DNA from: Firmicutes bacterium AF25-13AC
GTDB lineage: Bacteria > Bacillota > Clostridia > Lachnospirales > Lachnospiraceae
Assembly: GCA_003478935.1 (NCBI GenBank)
Contig: QUFP01000009.1
Location: forward strand, 55,214-119,213
DNA: 64,000 nucleotides
Direction: 5' to 3'
Below are positions 46,044 through 54,333 of this stretch, in pieces (within the stretch, counting starts at the first letter, position 1; every line of letters begins with the position of its first letter). The notes below the pieces were generated by a model, which had not been told where the DNA came from, searched no databases, and saw only the letters and a program-made list of their open reading frames with translations. The position numbers and the translations under genes were made by a program.

Positions 46044-47369
46044 TTTTACTGATATCATGGAAAAAACCACATGGAAATTCCATGGCATGATTACACGCAA
46101 AATAATGGCAATATTTTGATCAACCAAGCCGGACTTATTGAAAAGGCATCTGTCATTGGCCGCGTTGGACTAATTATGCTATCCTGCGGAACTGGTGCTT
46201 GGCGCGTTCGTACTTCCATGAACAGGCTTTCAAAAAGTCTTGGTGTAACTTGTACGGTCGATGTCGGATTAATGTCGATTGAATTTAACTGCTTTGATGG
46301 AAAGGATTGTGTATCGCAGTCTTTAAGCATTGCCAACACAGGTGTCAATACTTCAAAGCTTTATCGAATGGAACAATTCGTTGACAGCTTTCCAAAAGAA
46401 GAGGTTCACTTAACTGGCGAAGAAATTCACAAGCGTCTTGATGAAATTGAACGAATTCATGCAATCTACTCTCCAGTTAAGCTCGGACTGGCAGCAGCTC
46501 TTGCATGCTGCGCATTCACTTTTCTTCTTGGCGGTGGACCTGTGGAAATGATTCTCGCCTTTCTCTGTGCAGGCATTGGAAATGTGATCCGAACAAAGTT
46601 GATTAAACATAACTTCACACTTTTCTTAAATATAGCTGTATCCATTTCCTGCTCTTGTCTGCTTTACAGTATACTGTTAAAGCTTGCGGAGATTCTTTTC
46701 CACGTCTCTGCACTCCATGAAGCCGGTTATATTTGCTCAATTTTATTTATCATTCCAGGTTTTCCGTTTATTACAAGTGGAATTGACCTTTCAAAATTAG
46801 ATTTGCGCTCTGGTCTTGAACGACTAAGCTATTCGATTATCATTGTACTAGTTGCTACGATGACTGCATGGATTATGGCATTGCTGCTGCACCTGCAGCC
46901 GTTAAATTTTACAGCTCTTAATCTTGACCCAATACTTCTTTTAATTTTACGATTACTCACAAGCTTTTGCGGTGTTTTTGGGTTTTCCATCATGTTTAAC
47001 AGCCCCGTTAAAATGGCTGCTATCGCTGCTGTAATGGGTGCACTCTCTAACACTCTTCGTCTTGAACTTGTTGATCTGACTGGCATGCCAACTACCGCTG
47101 CCGCTTTCATAGGTGCTTTAACAGCCGGGCTGCTTGCTTCTCTTATCAAAAACTACAATGGTTATCCTCGTATATCACTGACCGTTCCTTCCATTGTCAT
47201 CATGGTTCCTGGGCTTTACTTATATCGTGCTTTTTACAATTTGGGAACCATGTCTCTAGTCGATGCATTTTCATGGGGTGCTGCAGCGATTATGATTATA
47301 ATTGCTCTTCCTCTCGGATTAATTTTTGCAAGAATTTTTACTGACCGCACTTTCCGATACTGTTCATGA
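46030..47369 (+). CDS. thrE: Threonine/serine exporter, fused ThrE type (start frame shifted)
   Basis: The cytoplasmic DUF1212 half (WHDYTQNNGNILINQAG; MLSCGTGAWRVRTSMNRL) and about ten membrane helices including the DUF3815 half are in one chain. The open frame begins at 46071, where no ribosome site is seen. ATG 46030 has GAGG upstream but is one base out of frame. One added base near 46,077 (GGAAATTCC to GGAAAATTCC) would join them into 446 aa. It exports threonine and serine across the membrane. A terminator follows at 47399-47444. Confidence 0.9.
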
Positions 47370-47398
47370 TTCATTTCTTTTTTACCTATTGCACAAGA

Positions 47399-47444
47399 AA
47401 AAGACAGAACCGACAATCATAGATTGATACCGGCTCTGTCTTTT
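47399..47444. terminator. Bidirectional terminator between thrE and the antiporter
   Basis: AAAAGACAGAaCCG pairs with CGGcTCTGTCTTTT. T-runs on both strands suit the converging thrE and CaCA genes. Confidence 0.85.
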
Positions 47445-47448
47445 ACAT

Positions 47449-48453
47449 TTATCGAAGAATGATATAAACCGCATAAACTAAATACATTGCTACCATTGCG
47501 ATTCCTTCTTTTCTGCTGATCTTTTTCTTTGTCGCTGCAAAAATCCATACAACAACTGAGAATACTACTAAAATGATAATATCAATCACATTTTCGCGAA
47601 TCAGGCTGACTGGATTGATTGCAGATGCAATTCCAAGGACCATTAAAATATTAAATATATTTGATCCGACTGCATTTCCTACTGCCATATCAACCTCGTT
47701 TTTGCGCGCTGCTACAACAGATGTAACCAGCTCTGGAAGTGATGTTCCAATAGAAACAATAGTAAGTCCTACAAGCGTCTGACTCATTCCAAGATCAATT
47801 GCAATGCGGCTTGCCGTATCTACAGTCAAATCTCCGCCAATTGCAATTGCAATTGCACCGCCAACGATATAAATGATGCTCTTAGGATATGACATTACCT
47901 TTAACTCTTCTGCGTCAAATTCGTCATTTGCTTCGACTTCTTTTCCCTCTGCTCTTGCCTTCATCGCACTTTTTATCATCAGTCCAATATAACCTGCAAA
48001 AAGGATAAGAAAAAGGATTCCATCAAAACGGCCAAGCGTCATGCCAGATGCATCACCGACTGCAATCATTCCAAGACCAAGCAGCAATAATGCGCAGATA
48101 ATTGAAAACGGAATATCGCGCGTTACTGTCTCTCTTTGTACATAAATTGTAGAAAGAATAGAACAGACACCGATAACAAACATCAAATTGAAAATATTTG
48201 ACCCTACTACATTACTGATGGCAAGTGTATTGTTATCTACTAAAGATGCAGTTACACTGACAGCTGTTTCAGGAAGTGATGTTCCCATTGCTACAATTGT
48301 TAATCCGATAATAATGGACGGCACTGCCAGCTTCTTTGCTACGCTTGAGCTTCCCTCCACAAAAAAATCCGCTCCCTTTACTAAAAGTGCAAATCCTACT
48401 ACAAGAAGCAGAATTACAACGAAAAGCGGTGCACTGTTGATGAAATCACCCAT
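47449..48453 (-). CDS. Calcium/cation antiporter, CaCA family (YrbG-like)
   Basis: 334 aa from the ATG at 48453, 5 bases after AAGGAGG; the neighbouring ATG at 48456 is also possible. Two homologous halves carry the alpha-repeats: VAMGTSLPETAVSVTA with GSNIFNLMFV, and VSIGTSLPELVTSVVA with GSNIFNILMV. The Glu residues in them bind Ca2+. About ten membrane helices. It exchanges Na+, K+ or H+ for Ca2+ or a similar divalent ion. It is controlled by a yybP-ykoY riboswitch just upstream, so Mn2+ level likely sets its expression. Confidence 0.93.
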   Translation of the reverse strand: MGDFINSAPLFVVILLLVVGFALLVKGADFFVEGSSSVAKKLAVPSIIIGLTIVAMGTSLPETAVSVTASLVDNNTLAISNVVGSNIFNLMFVIGVCSILSTIYVQRETVTRDIPFSIICALLLLGLGMIAVGDASGMTLGRFDGILFLILFAGYIGLMIKSAMKARAEGKEVEANDEFDAEELKVMSYPKSIIYIVGGAIAIAIGGDLTVDTASRIAIDLGMSQTLVGLTIVSIGTSLPELVTSVVAARKNEVDMAVGNAVGSNIFNILMVLGIASAINPVSLIRENVIDIIILVVFSVVVWIFAATKKKISRKEGIAMVAMYLVYAVYIILR

Positions 48454-48495
48454 CATTTCCTCCTTTTTTATTCCGCAAGATACGTTATTAACAAA

Positions 48496-48617
48496 TAAAA
48501 AAGACCCATGTATGCGTACACTAAAAAACACATACATGAGTCTCATTCTTTAAGATTTGCCAGGCAAAAGCCGGGGTTGTTGACAAACCACGATTATCGC
48601 GAACTACTCCCTCACGG
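48496..48617 (-). ncRNA. yybP-ykoY (Mn2+) riboswitch with terminator
   Basis: Minus strand: GAGGGAGTAGTTCGCGA, GTTTGTCAACAAC, TGCCTGGCAAAT and AGAATGAGAC, the conserved order of the yybP-ykoY aptamer. A strong hairpin follows (GACTCATGTATGTG with TACGCATACATGGGTC), then TTTTTT. Mn2+ binding usually blocks this terminator. It lies directly before the CaCA antiporter gene. Confidence 0.85.
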
Positions 48618-48661
48618 AATATTATTTTGTTTTTTTGCTAACTAATTTGTTAACGCAGAAT

Positions 48662-48691
48662 ACTATACCATATACACCAAAGGAAAGTCAA
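48662..48691 (-). promoter_or_regulatory. Promoter of the riboswitch-antiporter transcript
   Basis: Minus strand TTGACT (48691-48686) and TATAGT (48667-48662), 18 bases apart, about 45 bases before the aptamer. Confidence 0.75.
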
Positions 48692-48705
48692 TCACAAATT
48701 TTAGC

Positions 48706-48753
48706 CATTCACCTTTGGGCTTGCCTCAATATTGGCTTATCCGTAAACTGTAA
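48706..48753 (-). repeat. Short repeat shared with the end of the 56005 gene
   Basis: About 48 bases after the GH4 stop match 55972-56021 (shared CATTCACCTT, ATTGGCTTATCCGT and AACTGTAA). At 56005 this is the coding end ITVNG and stop. Here the same strand reads VTVYG and a stop without a gene, so it looks like a relic copy of that gene end. Confidence 0.55.
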
Positions 48754-48755
48754 CG

Positions 48756-50144
48756 TTAATTCCAGCCATCTGGCAGATATTTCTTTGTGTTTGCAATCAT
48801 CGTGCGAAGCAGCTTGTCAGCATCATCTTTGCTGCAGGTAACAAGCGGATCACGGCGAAATGCACTAAGCATAATATCGTAATCACATGTAAGTGCAGCC
48901 TTTAAGACATCCTCGTGGTTCATAACGTGCGGAAGCATCAGCTGTCTGATATCTTCTGTCAGATTTCCTGCAAATATAGGTGCGATGCTATCTCTTGAAA
49001 ATACAGCATTTGTCTCTACTACTGCTGATGCTGGAAGATTTGGAATCTGACCTGCAGTATTTGGAATATTGACATTGCTGATCATGCGTGTCAGTCCGCA
49101 CAGTGCCTTGATTAATAAAATACCTTCCTCGCCTGATGGAATTAATTCAACCTTTTCCTCACCAGATACAAGCTTTTTACTTTTTTCAAGACGCTTCTTT
49201 AAATCTTCTTTTCTCCATGCAACAGTTGTCAAACCAAACTTCCATGAAGCGACAGTTTCTGGATCTTTTAAATAAATCGGAGGCATAAACTCTGCCAGAT
49301 GACGATCTCCTGCTGCTGCAATCCAGCCATATTTCTTGAACAAATCAAATTTTACACGATGTGCACAGGAAAAGGTTGAGTTCATCCAATTTTTATCTTC
49401 CTCCTCAAAACCTTCCTCAAAGTGCTTTTCTATAAAGCTGCGATATACTGGGAACAAATCAATTCCTTTATAGGATGCACTATCAAACCATGTAAAATGA
49501 TTAAGACCAAGTACATTTACTATAATTTCATCTCGTTTGATATCAGCAATGCCAAGCTCACGCTCTGCAATTTGTGCCAGAAGTTTTTGTGTTCCAAATA
49601 CTTCATGGCAGCAGCCAAATGCTTTGATCTGCGGAAATACGTGATATAGGGTCTTTACACATAATGACATCGGGTTAGTATAATTGATAACCCATGCCTG
49701 TGGCGCATAATCGCGAATTGCCTCTGCGATTGTAACAAACATCGGTATTGTACGCAGCGCACGTACCATTCCGCCAGGGCCTGCTGTATCACCGACAGAC
49801 TGATAGATACCATATTTTTCTGGCTCATGCACATCAGACTCCATCTCATCAAATGTACCTGGAAGAATTGAAATCACTGCAAAGTCACTGCCTGTCAGTG
49901 CCTCTTTTAGTGTATCCGCCACAATATATTTCCACTTGCCTACTGCCTCTTCTCTTTCTGATATACCATTTCCGATAATCTCATTTGCCTTTGCCGCTTC
50001 CTTGTCAATATCGTATAAAACGATTGTGCCGCCAAGTGCTGGTTCTAATGCCAAATCGCGCATAAATGTCCATGCCCATCCTCTTGAGCCGCCTCCAATA
50101 TAGGCGATGCGCAGATCCTTTACTGCATTATCCTTGTAAGTCAT
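48756..50144 (-). CDS. GH4 family glycosidase, alpha-galacturonidase-like
   Basis: 462 aa. The N-terminal NAD+-binding loop is IAYIGGGSRGWAW, and the family NPMS motif is in VINYTNPMSLCVK. The metal-binding cysteine motif CCHEVFGTQ matches the CHEV form reported for LplD-type alpha-galacturonidases rather than CHSV of alpha-galactosidases. GH4 enzymes use NAD+ and Mn2+ and act in the cytosol. The pairing with GH28 and lyase genes in the window fits pectin use. It overlaps the MATE gene by 4 bases (ATGA), so it shares its transcript. Confidence 0.9.
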   Translation of the reverse strand: MTYKDNAVKDLRIAYIGGGSRGWAWTFMRDLALEPALGGTIVLYDIDKEAAKANEIIGNGISEREEAVGKWKYIVADTLKEALTGSDFAVISILPGTFDEMESDVHEPEKYGIYQSVGDTAGPGGMVRALRTIPMFVTIAEAIRDYAPQAWVINYTNPMSLCVKTLYHVFPQIKAFGCCHEVFGTQKLLAQIAERELGIADIKRDEIIVNVLGLNHFTWFDSASYKGIDLFPVYRSFIEKHFEEGFEEEDKNWMNSTFSCAHRVKFDLFKKYGWIAAAGDRHLAEFMPPIYLKDPETVASWKFGLTTVAWRKEDLKKRLEKSKKLVSGEEKVELIPSGEEGILLIKALCGLTRMISNVNIPNTAGQIPNLPASAVVETNAVFSRDSIAPIFAGNLTEDIRQLMLPHVMNHEDVLKAALTCDYDIMLSAFRRDPLVTCSKDDADKLLRTMIANTKKYLPDGWN

Positions 50145-51487
50145 AGTTTTTCCTGCCTTTCTATCATTTTCTTTCTAATATGAATACAGTACGGTGCCTG
50201 CCATCCAAGCATAGCTATCCATCCTGCAACACACGCAAATCCGACACCTACTAGGCCGATTCGCGGTACAAGTAAAAATGTAAAAATGACGCGAAATGTA
50301 ATCTGGGTGAGCGTTCCATAAAGCGTCATCTTCATTTTTCCGACACCGCGCAAAAAACCCTGATGGGCGTTTGTAACACCTGGAAGCCAATAGAAAAATG
50401 CCATTACTGCAAAGTAGCGGCTTCCCTCTGAAAGCATCTGTTTGGAATTTCCAAACAGTCCAATCAGCTGCTTGTCAAATAAAAGAAGCACTGCACATAT
50501 AAATACAGCATAGCAAATCTCTAGCATAATGCCGCTTCTAAAACCATCCTTAATTCGCTTTGGCTTTTTTGCACCATCATTTTGTGCTGTAAATGTCATC
50601 ATTGCATTTGAAATACTTCTTCCTGGTACAAGTGCAAAATCTTCTATCTTGCCGACTGCATTAAATGCTGCCATTGCACCAACACCAAGCGTATTGATTG
50701 CCCCCTGAATCAAAAGTTTTCCAAGCGGCTGACTGCACTGCTGAAGTGACGACATACCACCGTACTGTACTGTCATCCATATCAATCGTTTGTTTGGCTT
50801 AAAATGTTCTCTCTTTAGATGAAGAATCGGTACGCGAAAATAAACATAAATTACACAAAGCACTGCTGACACTGCCTCTGCAATCACTGTTGCCAAACCG
50901 GCACCAGCTACACCCATATGAAGCCCTGCTACAAACAGCACATCTAAGGCTCCGTTTAAGACAGAGGACAGCACCAGAAAATAAACTGGCGTTTTTGCAT
51001 CTCCGACACTTCGAAGCGATGCCGCATAAATATTATAAAGACAAGTAAATGGCATTCCAACAAAGATAATATGTAGATAACTTTCTGCAAGCGGTAATAT
51101 ATCAGTCGGAGTCTGCATCAGCTTTAATATTCCTTCGGAAGCAATCAGACCTCCCACAAGGATAACTGCTGACATCCCCATCACAAGAAGAAGTGTCATT
51201 CCTACCTCGTGCTTTAATTCTTCCGTTTTTCCTGCACCAAAGCAATTACTCATAATTACGGATGCACCAATACATAGTCCTGTGACACCAAGAATCAGTA
51301 AATTCATGACTGGGTCTGAGGTGCCTACCGCCGCAAGAGCATCCTGCCCGGCAAACTGTCCCACCACAATCGAATCTACCATGTTGTATGTCAGCTGAAA
51401 TAAATTTCCCCATATCAGCGGTATTGCAAATGCAATTAGCTGCTTCCATATTGTTCCTTTTGTTAAATCCTTAGTTGTTGTTTTCAT
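50141..51487 (-). CDS. MATE family transporter
   Basis: 448 aa from ATG 51487, with GGAG 6 bases upstream (the longer GTG start lacks a site). Twelve helices; MATE pattern in IPLIWGNLFQLTYNMVDSIVVGQF and a second-half repeat around VPGRSISNAMMTFTAQNDGA. It precedes and overlaps the GH4 gene. This is unusual for a drug pump and raises the possibility that it moves an oligosaccharide product or a side metabolite. Confidence 0.92.
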   Translation of the reverse strand: MKTTTKDLTKGTIWKQLIAFAIPLIWGNLFQLTYNMVDSIVVGQFAGQDALAAVGTSDPVMNLLILGVTGLCIGASVIMSNCFGAGKTEELKHEVGMTLLLVMGMSAVILVGGLIASEGILKLMQTPTDILPLAESYLHIIFVGMPFTCLYNIYAASLRSVGDAKTPVYFLVLSSVLNGALDVLFVAGLHMGVAGAGLATVIAEAVSAVLCVIYVYFRVPILHLKREHFKPNKRLIWMTVQYGGMSSLQQCSQPLGKLLIQGAINTLGVGAMAAFNAVGKIEDFALVPGRSISNAMMTFTAQNDGAKKPKRIKDGFRSGIMLEICYAVFICAVLLLFDKQLIGLFGNSKQMLSEGSRYFAVMAFFYWLPGVTNAHQGFLRGVGKMKMTLYGTLTQITFRVIFTFLLVPRIGLVGVGFACVAGWIAMLGWQAPYCIHIRKKMIERQEKL

Positions 51488-51603
51488 TGATTTCTCCACT
51501 TACTGTAAAGCTCGATCTTACAGCTATGCTCTTTTGTTTTTTTCTCATATTTTGCCATGTAATTTTATTTTATCAAATTTTGGATAACTCGGCAATACAA
51601 AAA

Positions 51604-51624
51604 CGGGCAGCTTTACGCCACCCG
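51604..51624 (-). terminator. Rho-independent terminator of the SPFH operon
   Basis: Minus strand CGGGTGGC-gtaaa-GCTGCCCG, with two G-U pairs, followed by TTTTTG. It ends the HflC-like gene. Confidence 0.75.
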
Positions 51625-51642
51625 AATTTTATCTTTTTAATT

Positions 51643-52521
51643 TTAATTTTCCTCTCCCATAAAGATTGATGCAAGTGGTGAATCCTTTGGAAGAATCAAT
51701 GTCTTATCACTTCCGCTCATGGCTGTCTTTGCTGCCTCTAATGCACGGTCAAATTCATAAAACTCTGCTCGCTCTGGCGTGTTATACGCATCTCCTAAAA
51801 TACGCATGTACTCGCTTTCGCCTTCTGCTATTGTGTTTGCTGCTTCTGCCTTTGCATCTGAAAGCATAATGGAAATCTCTTTGTCTGTGCTGTTTCTGAT
51901 TTTCTTCGCCTCTGAATCACCTTCTGCCTGATAGCTTGCAGCGATCTGATTACGCTCTGAAATCATACGCTCGTACACGGCTGCCTTGTTGTCCTCTGGC
52001 AGATCAAGCTGTTTGATCTCTGCCATTAAAATCTTTACGCCATAGGAGTCCATTGAATTTCCGACCTTACTCATAATAAGTTCCTTTAATTCGCCGTCTC
52101 TTGCAGCAATGACTTCATTTTGCGTCAGGGTGCTGATTGCATTTTTTGTTGCGTTAAATACAGCAGCATCAATGCGGCCTTCAGCGTTACTTACGGAACG
52201 ATTTAATGTCTTTGAAAACAATATAGGATCACTGATCTGCCATAATACATAGCTGTCTGCAATCATCGTTTTCTTATCCTTTGTGATGACATCGGATGCT
52301 GCCATATCATACAAAAGAATTTCCTTTGGAAGTGTCTGTTCACTGTCTAAAAACGGAACCTTGAAGCTTAATCCAGCCTCTGTTTTAATACTGTTAATCT
52401 TTCCAAATCTCATAATTAATGTATATTCATTTTCCTTTGTCACTACAAGTGATGACAGCCCACAAATGACTGCCACAAAAGCTGCGACTCCTATTACAAT
52501 TCGTTTTGTTGTCTTTTTCAT
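51643..52521 (-). CDS. SPFH-domain membrane protein, HflC-like
   Basis: 292 aa from ATG 52521 (AAAGGAAA site). One N-terminal membrane helix (about 5-27), then an SPFH/band-7 domain (NEYTLIMRFGKINSI onward, QTLPKEILLYDM) and a coiled-coil tail rich in Glu/Ala/Lys. HflC-type proteins form a large cage with HflK around FtsH protease. The companion gene 20 bases upstream encodes the HflK-like partner. Both lie under a yybP-ykoY riboswitch, so Mn2+ probably controls them. Confidence 0.9.
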   Translation of the reverse strand: MKKTTKRIVIGVAAFVAVICGLSSLVVTKENEYTLIMRFGKINSIKTEAGLSFKVPFLDSEQTLPKEILLYDMAASDVITKDKKTMIADSYVLWQISDPILFSKTLNRSVSNAEGRIDAAVFNATKNAISTLTQNEVIAARDGELKELIMSKVGNSMDSYGVKILMAEIKQLDLPEDNKAAVYERMISERNQIAASYQAEGDSEAKKIRNSTDKEISIMLSDAKAEAANTIAEGESEYMRILGDAYNTPERAEFYEFDRALEAAKTAMSGSDKTLILPKDSPLASIFMGEEN

Positions 52522-52540
52522 GTAAGGTTTCCTTTCTTTT

Positions 52541-53503
52541 TTACTTACTTGTTGAGCTGCTGTCTGCTGGAGATGCACTGCTCTGTACGTTTTGTTCGCT
52601 CACAGAATTTAATTGCTCATGAAGCATTGTTGTAGTGGAATCTGTTCCATCAATAATCACACGAAGCTGTGGCAGGATACCTTCCATTGCCTCGTAGAAC
52701 ATTCTCTTTTTAGTAACTTCTGGATTTTTCTCATATTCCTCAAACTTAGCATTAAACATAGCTACCTGCGCATTTGCATCATTGATTCGCTCCTGCTTTG
52801 TTGCTTCTGCTTCCTGTAAAATCTGATCGGCATCGGCCTCCGCTATTGGCAGCTTTTCATTTCGATACTTATTTGCATTGTTTATGCTTGTTTCTTTTCC
52901 CTGCTTTGCCGTCTCAACTGCCTTAAATGCCTCCATGACTTCTGCTGTCGGCGGCTCTGAATCCTGAATGGAAATATTCACAAGCTGCATACCAACATTA
53001 TAAAGGTCAAGCTGCTCAGTAATCATTTCTTTAATTCTTGACTGAATCTCGCCCTTTCCTGTTGTCAAAACAGAATCTACATCATAATTGCTGATTGCGG
53101 CACGAATACAGCTTTGCGCAATGTTCTGCAAAATAAGATCTGGATCTTTCGATGCATATACGGCCTTTACCGGATCAGATACACGATACTCAAGATAAAA
53201 GTCCACATCAACGAAATTAAAATCAGATGTAATCATAATAGATTCATCTGCAACCACATCATTGTTATTGTCGTAACCGATACGCAGACTCTGAATCGTC
53301 GTGTTCACCTTTGTTACATGCTGCACGAATGGAATCTTAAAATGAAGTCCCGGATCAGTAACTGCATGGCTGACACCAAATGTAGTCACAACTGCCTGCT
53401 CCTGTTCATTAATCGTATAAGTTGCATTTCCTGCACCCGCTGCACAGACAATGACAACTGCCGCTGCCACTCCTGCAATCGCTCCTTTTTTCTTTTTGCT
53501 CAT
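52541..53503 (-). CDS. SPFH-domain membrane protein, HflK-like
   Basis: 320 aa from ATG 53503, with GGAG 8 bases upstream. An N-terminal Lys patch and membrane helix (KKKKGAIAGVAAAVVIVC) precede the SPFH domain (NEQEQAVVTTFGVSHAVTD; DPGLHFKIPFVQHV; ADESIMITSDFNFVDVDF). A coiled coil and a Ser-rich tail follow (ASPADSSSTSK). It pairs with the HflC-like gene. Expression depends on the riboswitch in its leader. The exact client (FtsH or another membrane partner) is not seen in the window. Confidence 0.9.
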   Translation of the reverse strand: MSKKKKGAIAGVAAAVVIVCAAGAGNATYTINEQEQAVVTTFGVSHAVTDPGLHFKIPFVQHVTKVNTTIQSLRIGYDNNNDVVADESIMITSDFNFVDVDFYLEYRVSDPVKAVYASKDPDLILQNIAQSCIRAAISNYDVDSVLTTGKGEIQSRIKEMITEQLDLYNVGMQLVNISIQDSEPPTAEVMEAFKAVETAKQGKETSINNANKYRNEKLPIAEADADQILQEAEATKQERINDANAQVAMFNAKFEEYEKNPEVTKKRMFYEAMEGILPQLRVIIDGTDSTTTMLHEQLNSVSEQNVQSSASPADSSSTSK

Positions 53504-53560
53504 TTTGTATTCTCCTTTTCTTCTGGACCTTGGTATGTATGACATAAAGGGTTTGATAAT

Positions 53561-53690
53561 AAAAAAGACCCTTACTGCATGGCAAATACACACATGCAGT
53601 AAAAGTCTTGCTATTCATATCTGCGGATCTTCTGATCGTCCTGACGCCTGATATTATACCTGGGTACCAGCTACTCCCCTTTACTTGTAT
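53561..53690 (-). ncRNA. yybP-ykoY (Mn2+) riboswitch with terminator
   Basis: Minus strand: TAAAGGGGAGTAGCTGGTAC, GGCGTCAGGACGATCAG, CCGCAGATATG and AGCAAGACTTTTACTGCATG, the standard layout of this aptamer class. A terminator hairpin (ACTGCATG with CATGCAGT, ending AAGGGTCTTTTTTATT) follows. It lies in the leader of the SPFH pair and differs from the antiporter riboswitch in its loops. Confidence 0.88.
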
Positions 53691-53693
53691 CGT

Positions 53694-53722
53694 AGTATAG
53701 CAAATTGTTAATTCTTTGTCAA
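53694..53722 (-). promoter_or_regulatory. Promoter of the riboswitch-SPFH transcript
   Basis: Minus strand TTGACA (53722-53717) and TATACT (53699-53694), 17 bases apart, about 10 bases before the aptamer. Confidence 0.85.
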
Positions 53723-53746
53723 GGCTTTCTTTGCTTATTCAAACAC

Positions 53747-54247
53747 TTATTCAAACACATCTTTTATACTGCTATAATGCAGAAAAATTCCCTGTTTGTC
53801 TAGTTCCTTGATCTCATCGAGTGTTGCTAAGCGGTACCCCATTGTCTCTTCTTTTTGAAGCTTTAAATCGCTCTCTTTAAAATCTAGTTCAAAACGGTAC
53901 ACATCGACAAAATAATTATCGCCTTCGTCTGGGTTGTCACGGCGATATGTAAAGCGATAGCCATCAGGGCAACCTGACACATCAAGACCTGTTTCTTCAC
54001 GGATTTCTCTTACAACTGCCACTTTGGAATCCTCGCCTGCCTGCACAGCACCGCCGGAAACCTCCCACCATCCTGGAGCCCAAGCCTTTGTCATGACTCT
54101 TCTTGTAATTAAAAAGCGTCCGTCTGGGCGATGAATGACACCGAGCACGGTCAGATGATACTCACCGTTTTTTAAATTCCAGTCATTTCTCTTCATTGTG
54201 CGTCCGGTTTGTTTTTTGTCTGAATCGTAAATATCCCAAAATTCCAT
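53747..54247 (-). CDS. NUDIX hydrolase
   Basis: 166 aa. Starts MEFWDIYDSDKKQTGRTM, as in isopentenyl-diphosphate-isomerase-like NUDIX proteins. The Nudix box runs from GGAVQAGEDSKVAVVREI to REETG (about 65-87). WEVSGGA just before it is typical. It likely cleaves a nucleotide-sugar or diphosphate; the substrate is not known. It lies between the SPFH promoter and a GGDEF gene and is probably an independent unit. Confidence 0.92.
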   Translation of the reverse strand: MEFWDIYDSDKKQTGRTMKRNDWNLKNGEYHLTVLGVIHRPDGRFLITRRVMTKAWAPGWWEVSGGAVQAGEDSKVAVVREIREETGLDVSGCPDGYRFTYRRDNPDEGDNYFVDVYRFELDFKESDLKLQKEETMGYRLATLDEIKELDKQGIFLHYSSIKDVFE

Positions 54248-54333
54248 TTTACTGTTTTCTCCTCATCTAACCTTTTTTGTACAGCAATATCTCAAATGTC
54301 TTTTCCATCACTATCTGATGTTAATTTAAGCTA

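Noticed and set aside
46829-47149. Antisense open frame inside thrE
   Set aside because: Shadow of the membrane-protein coding frame; no start signal.
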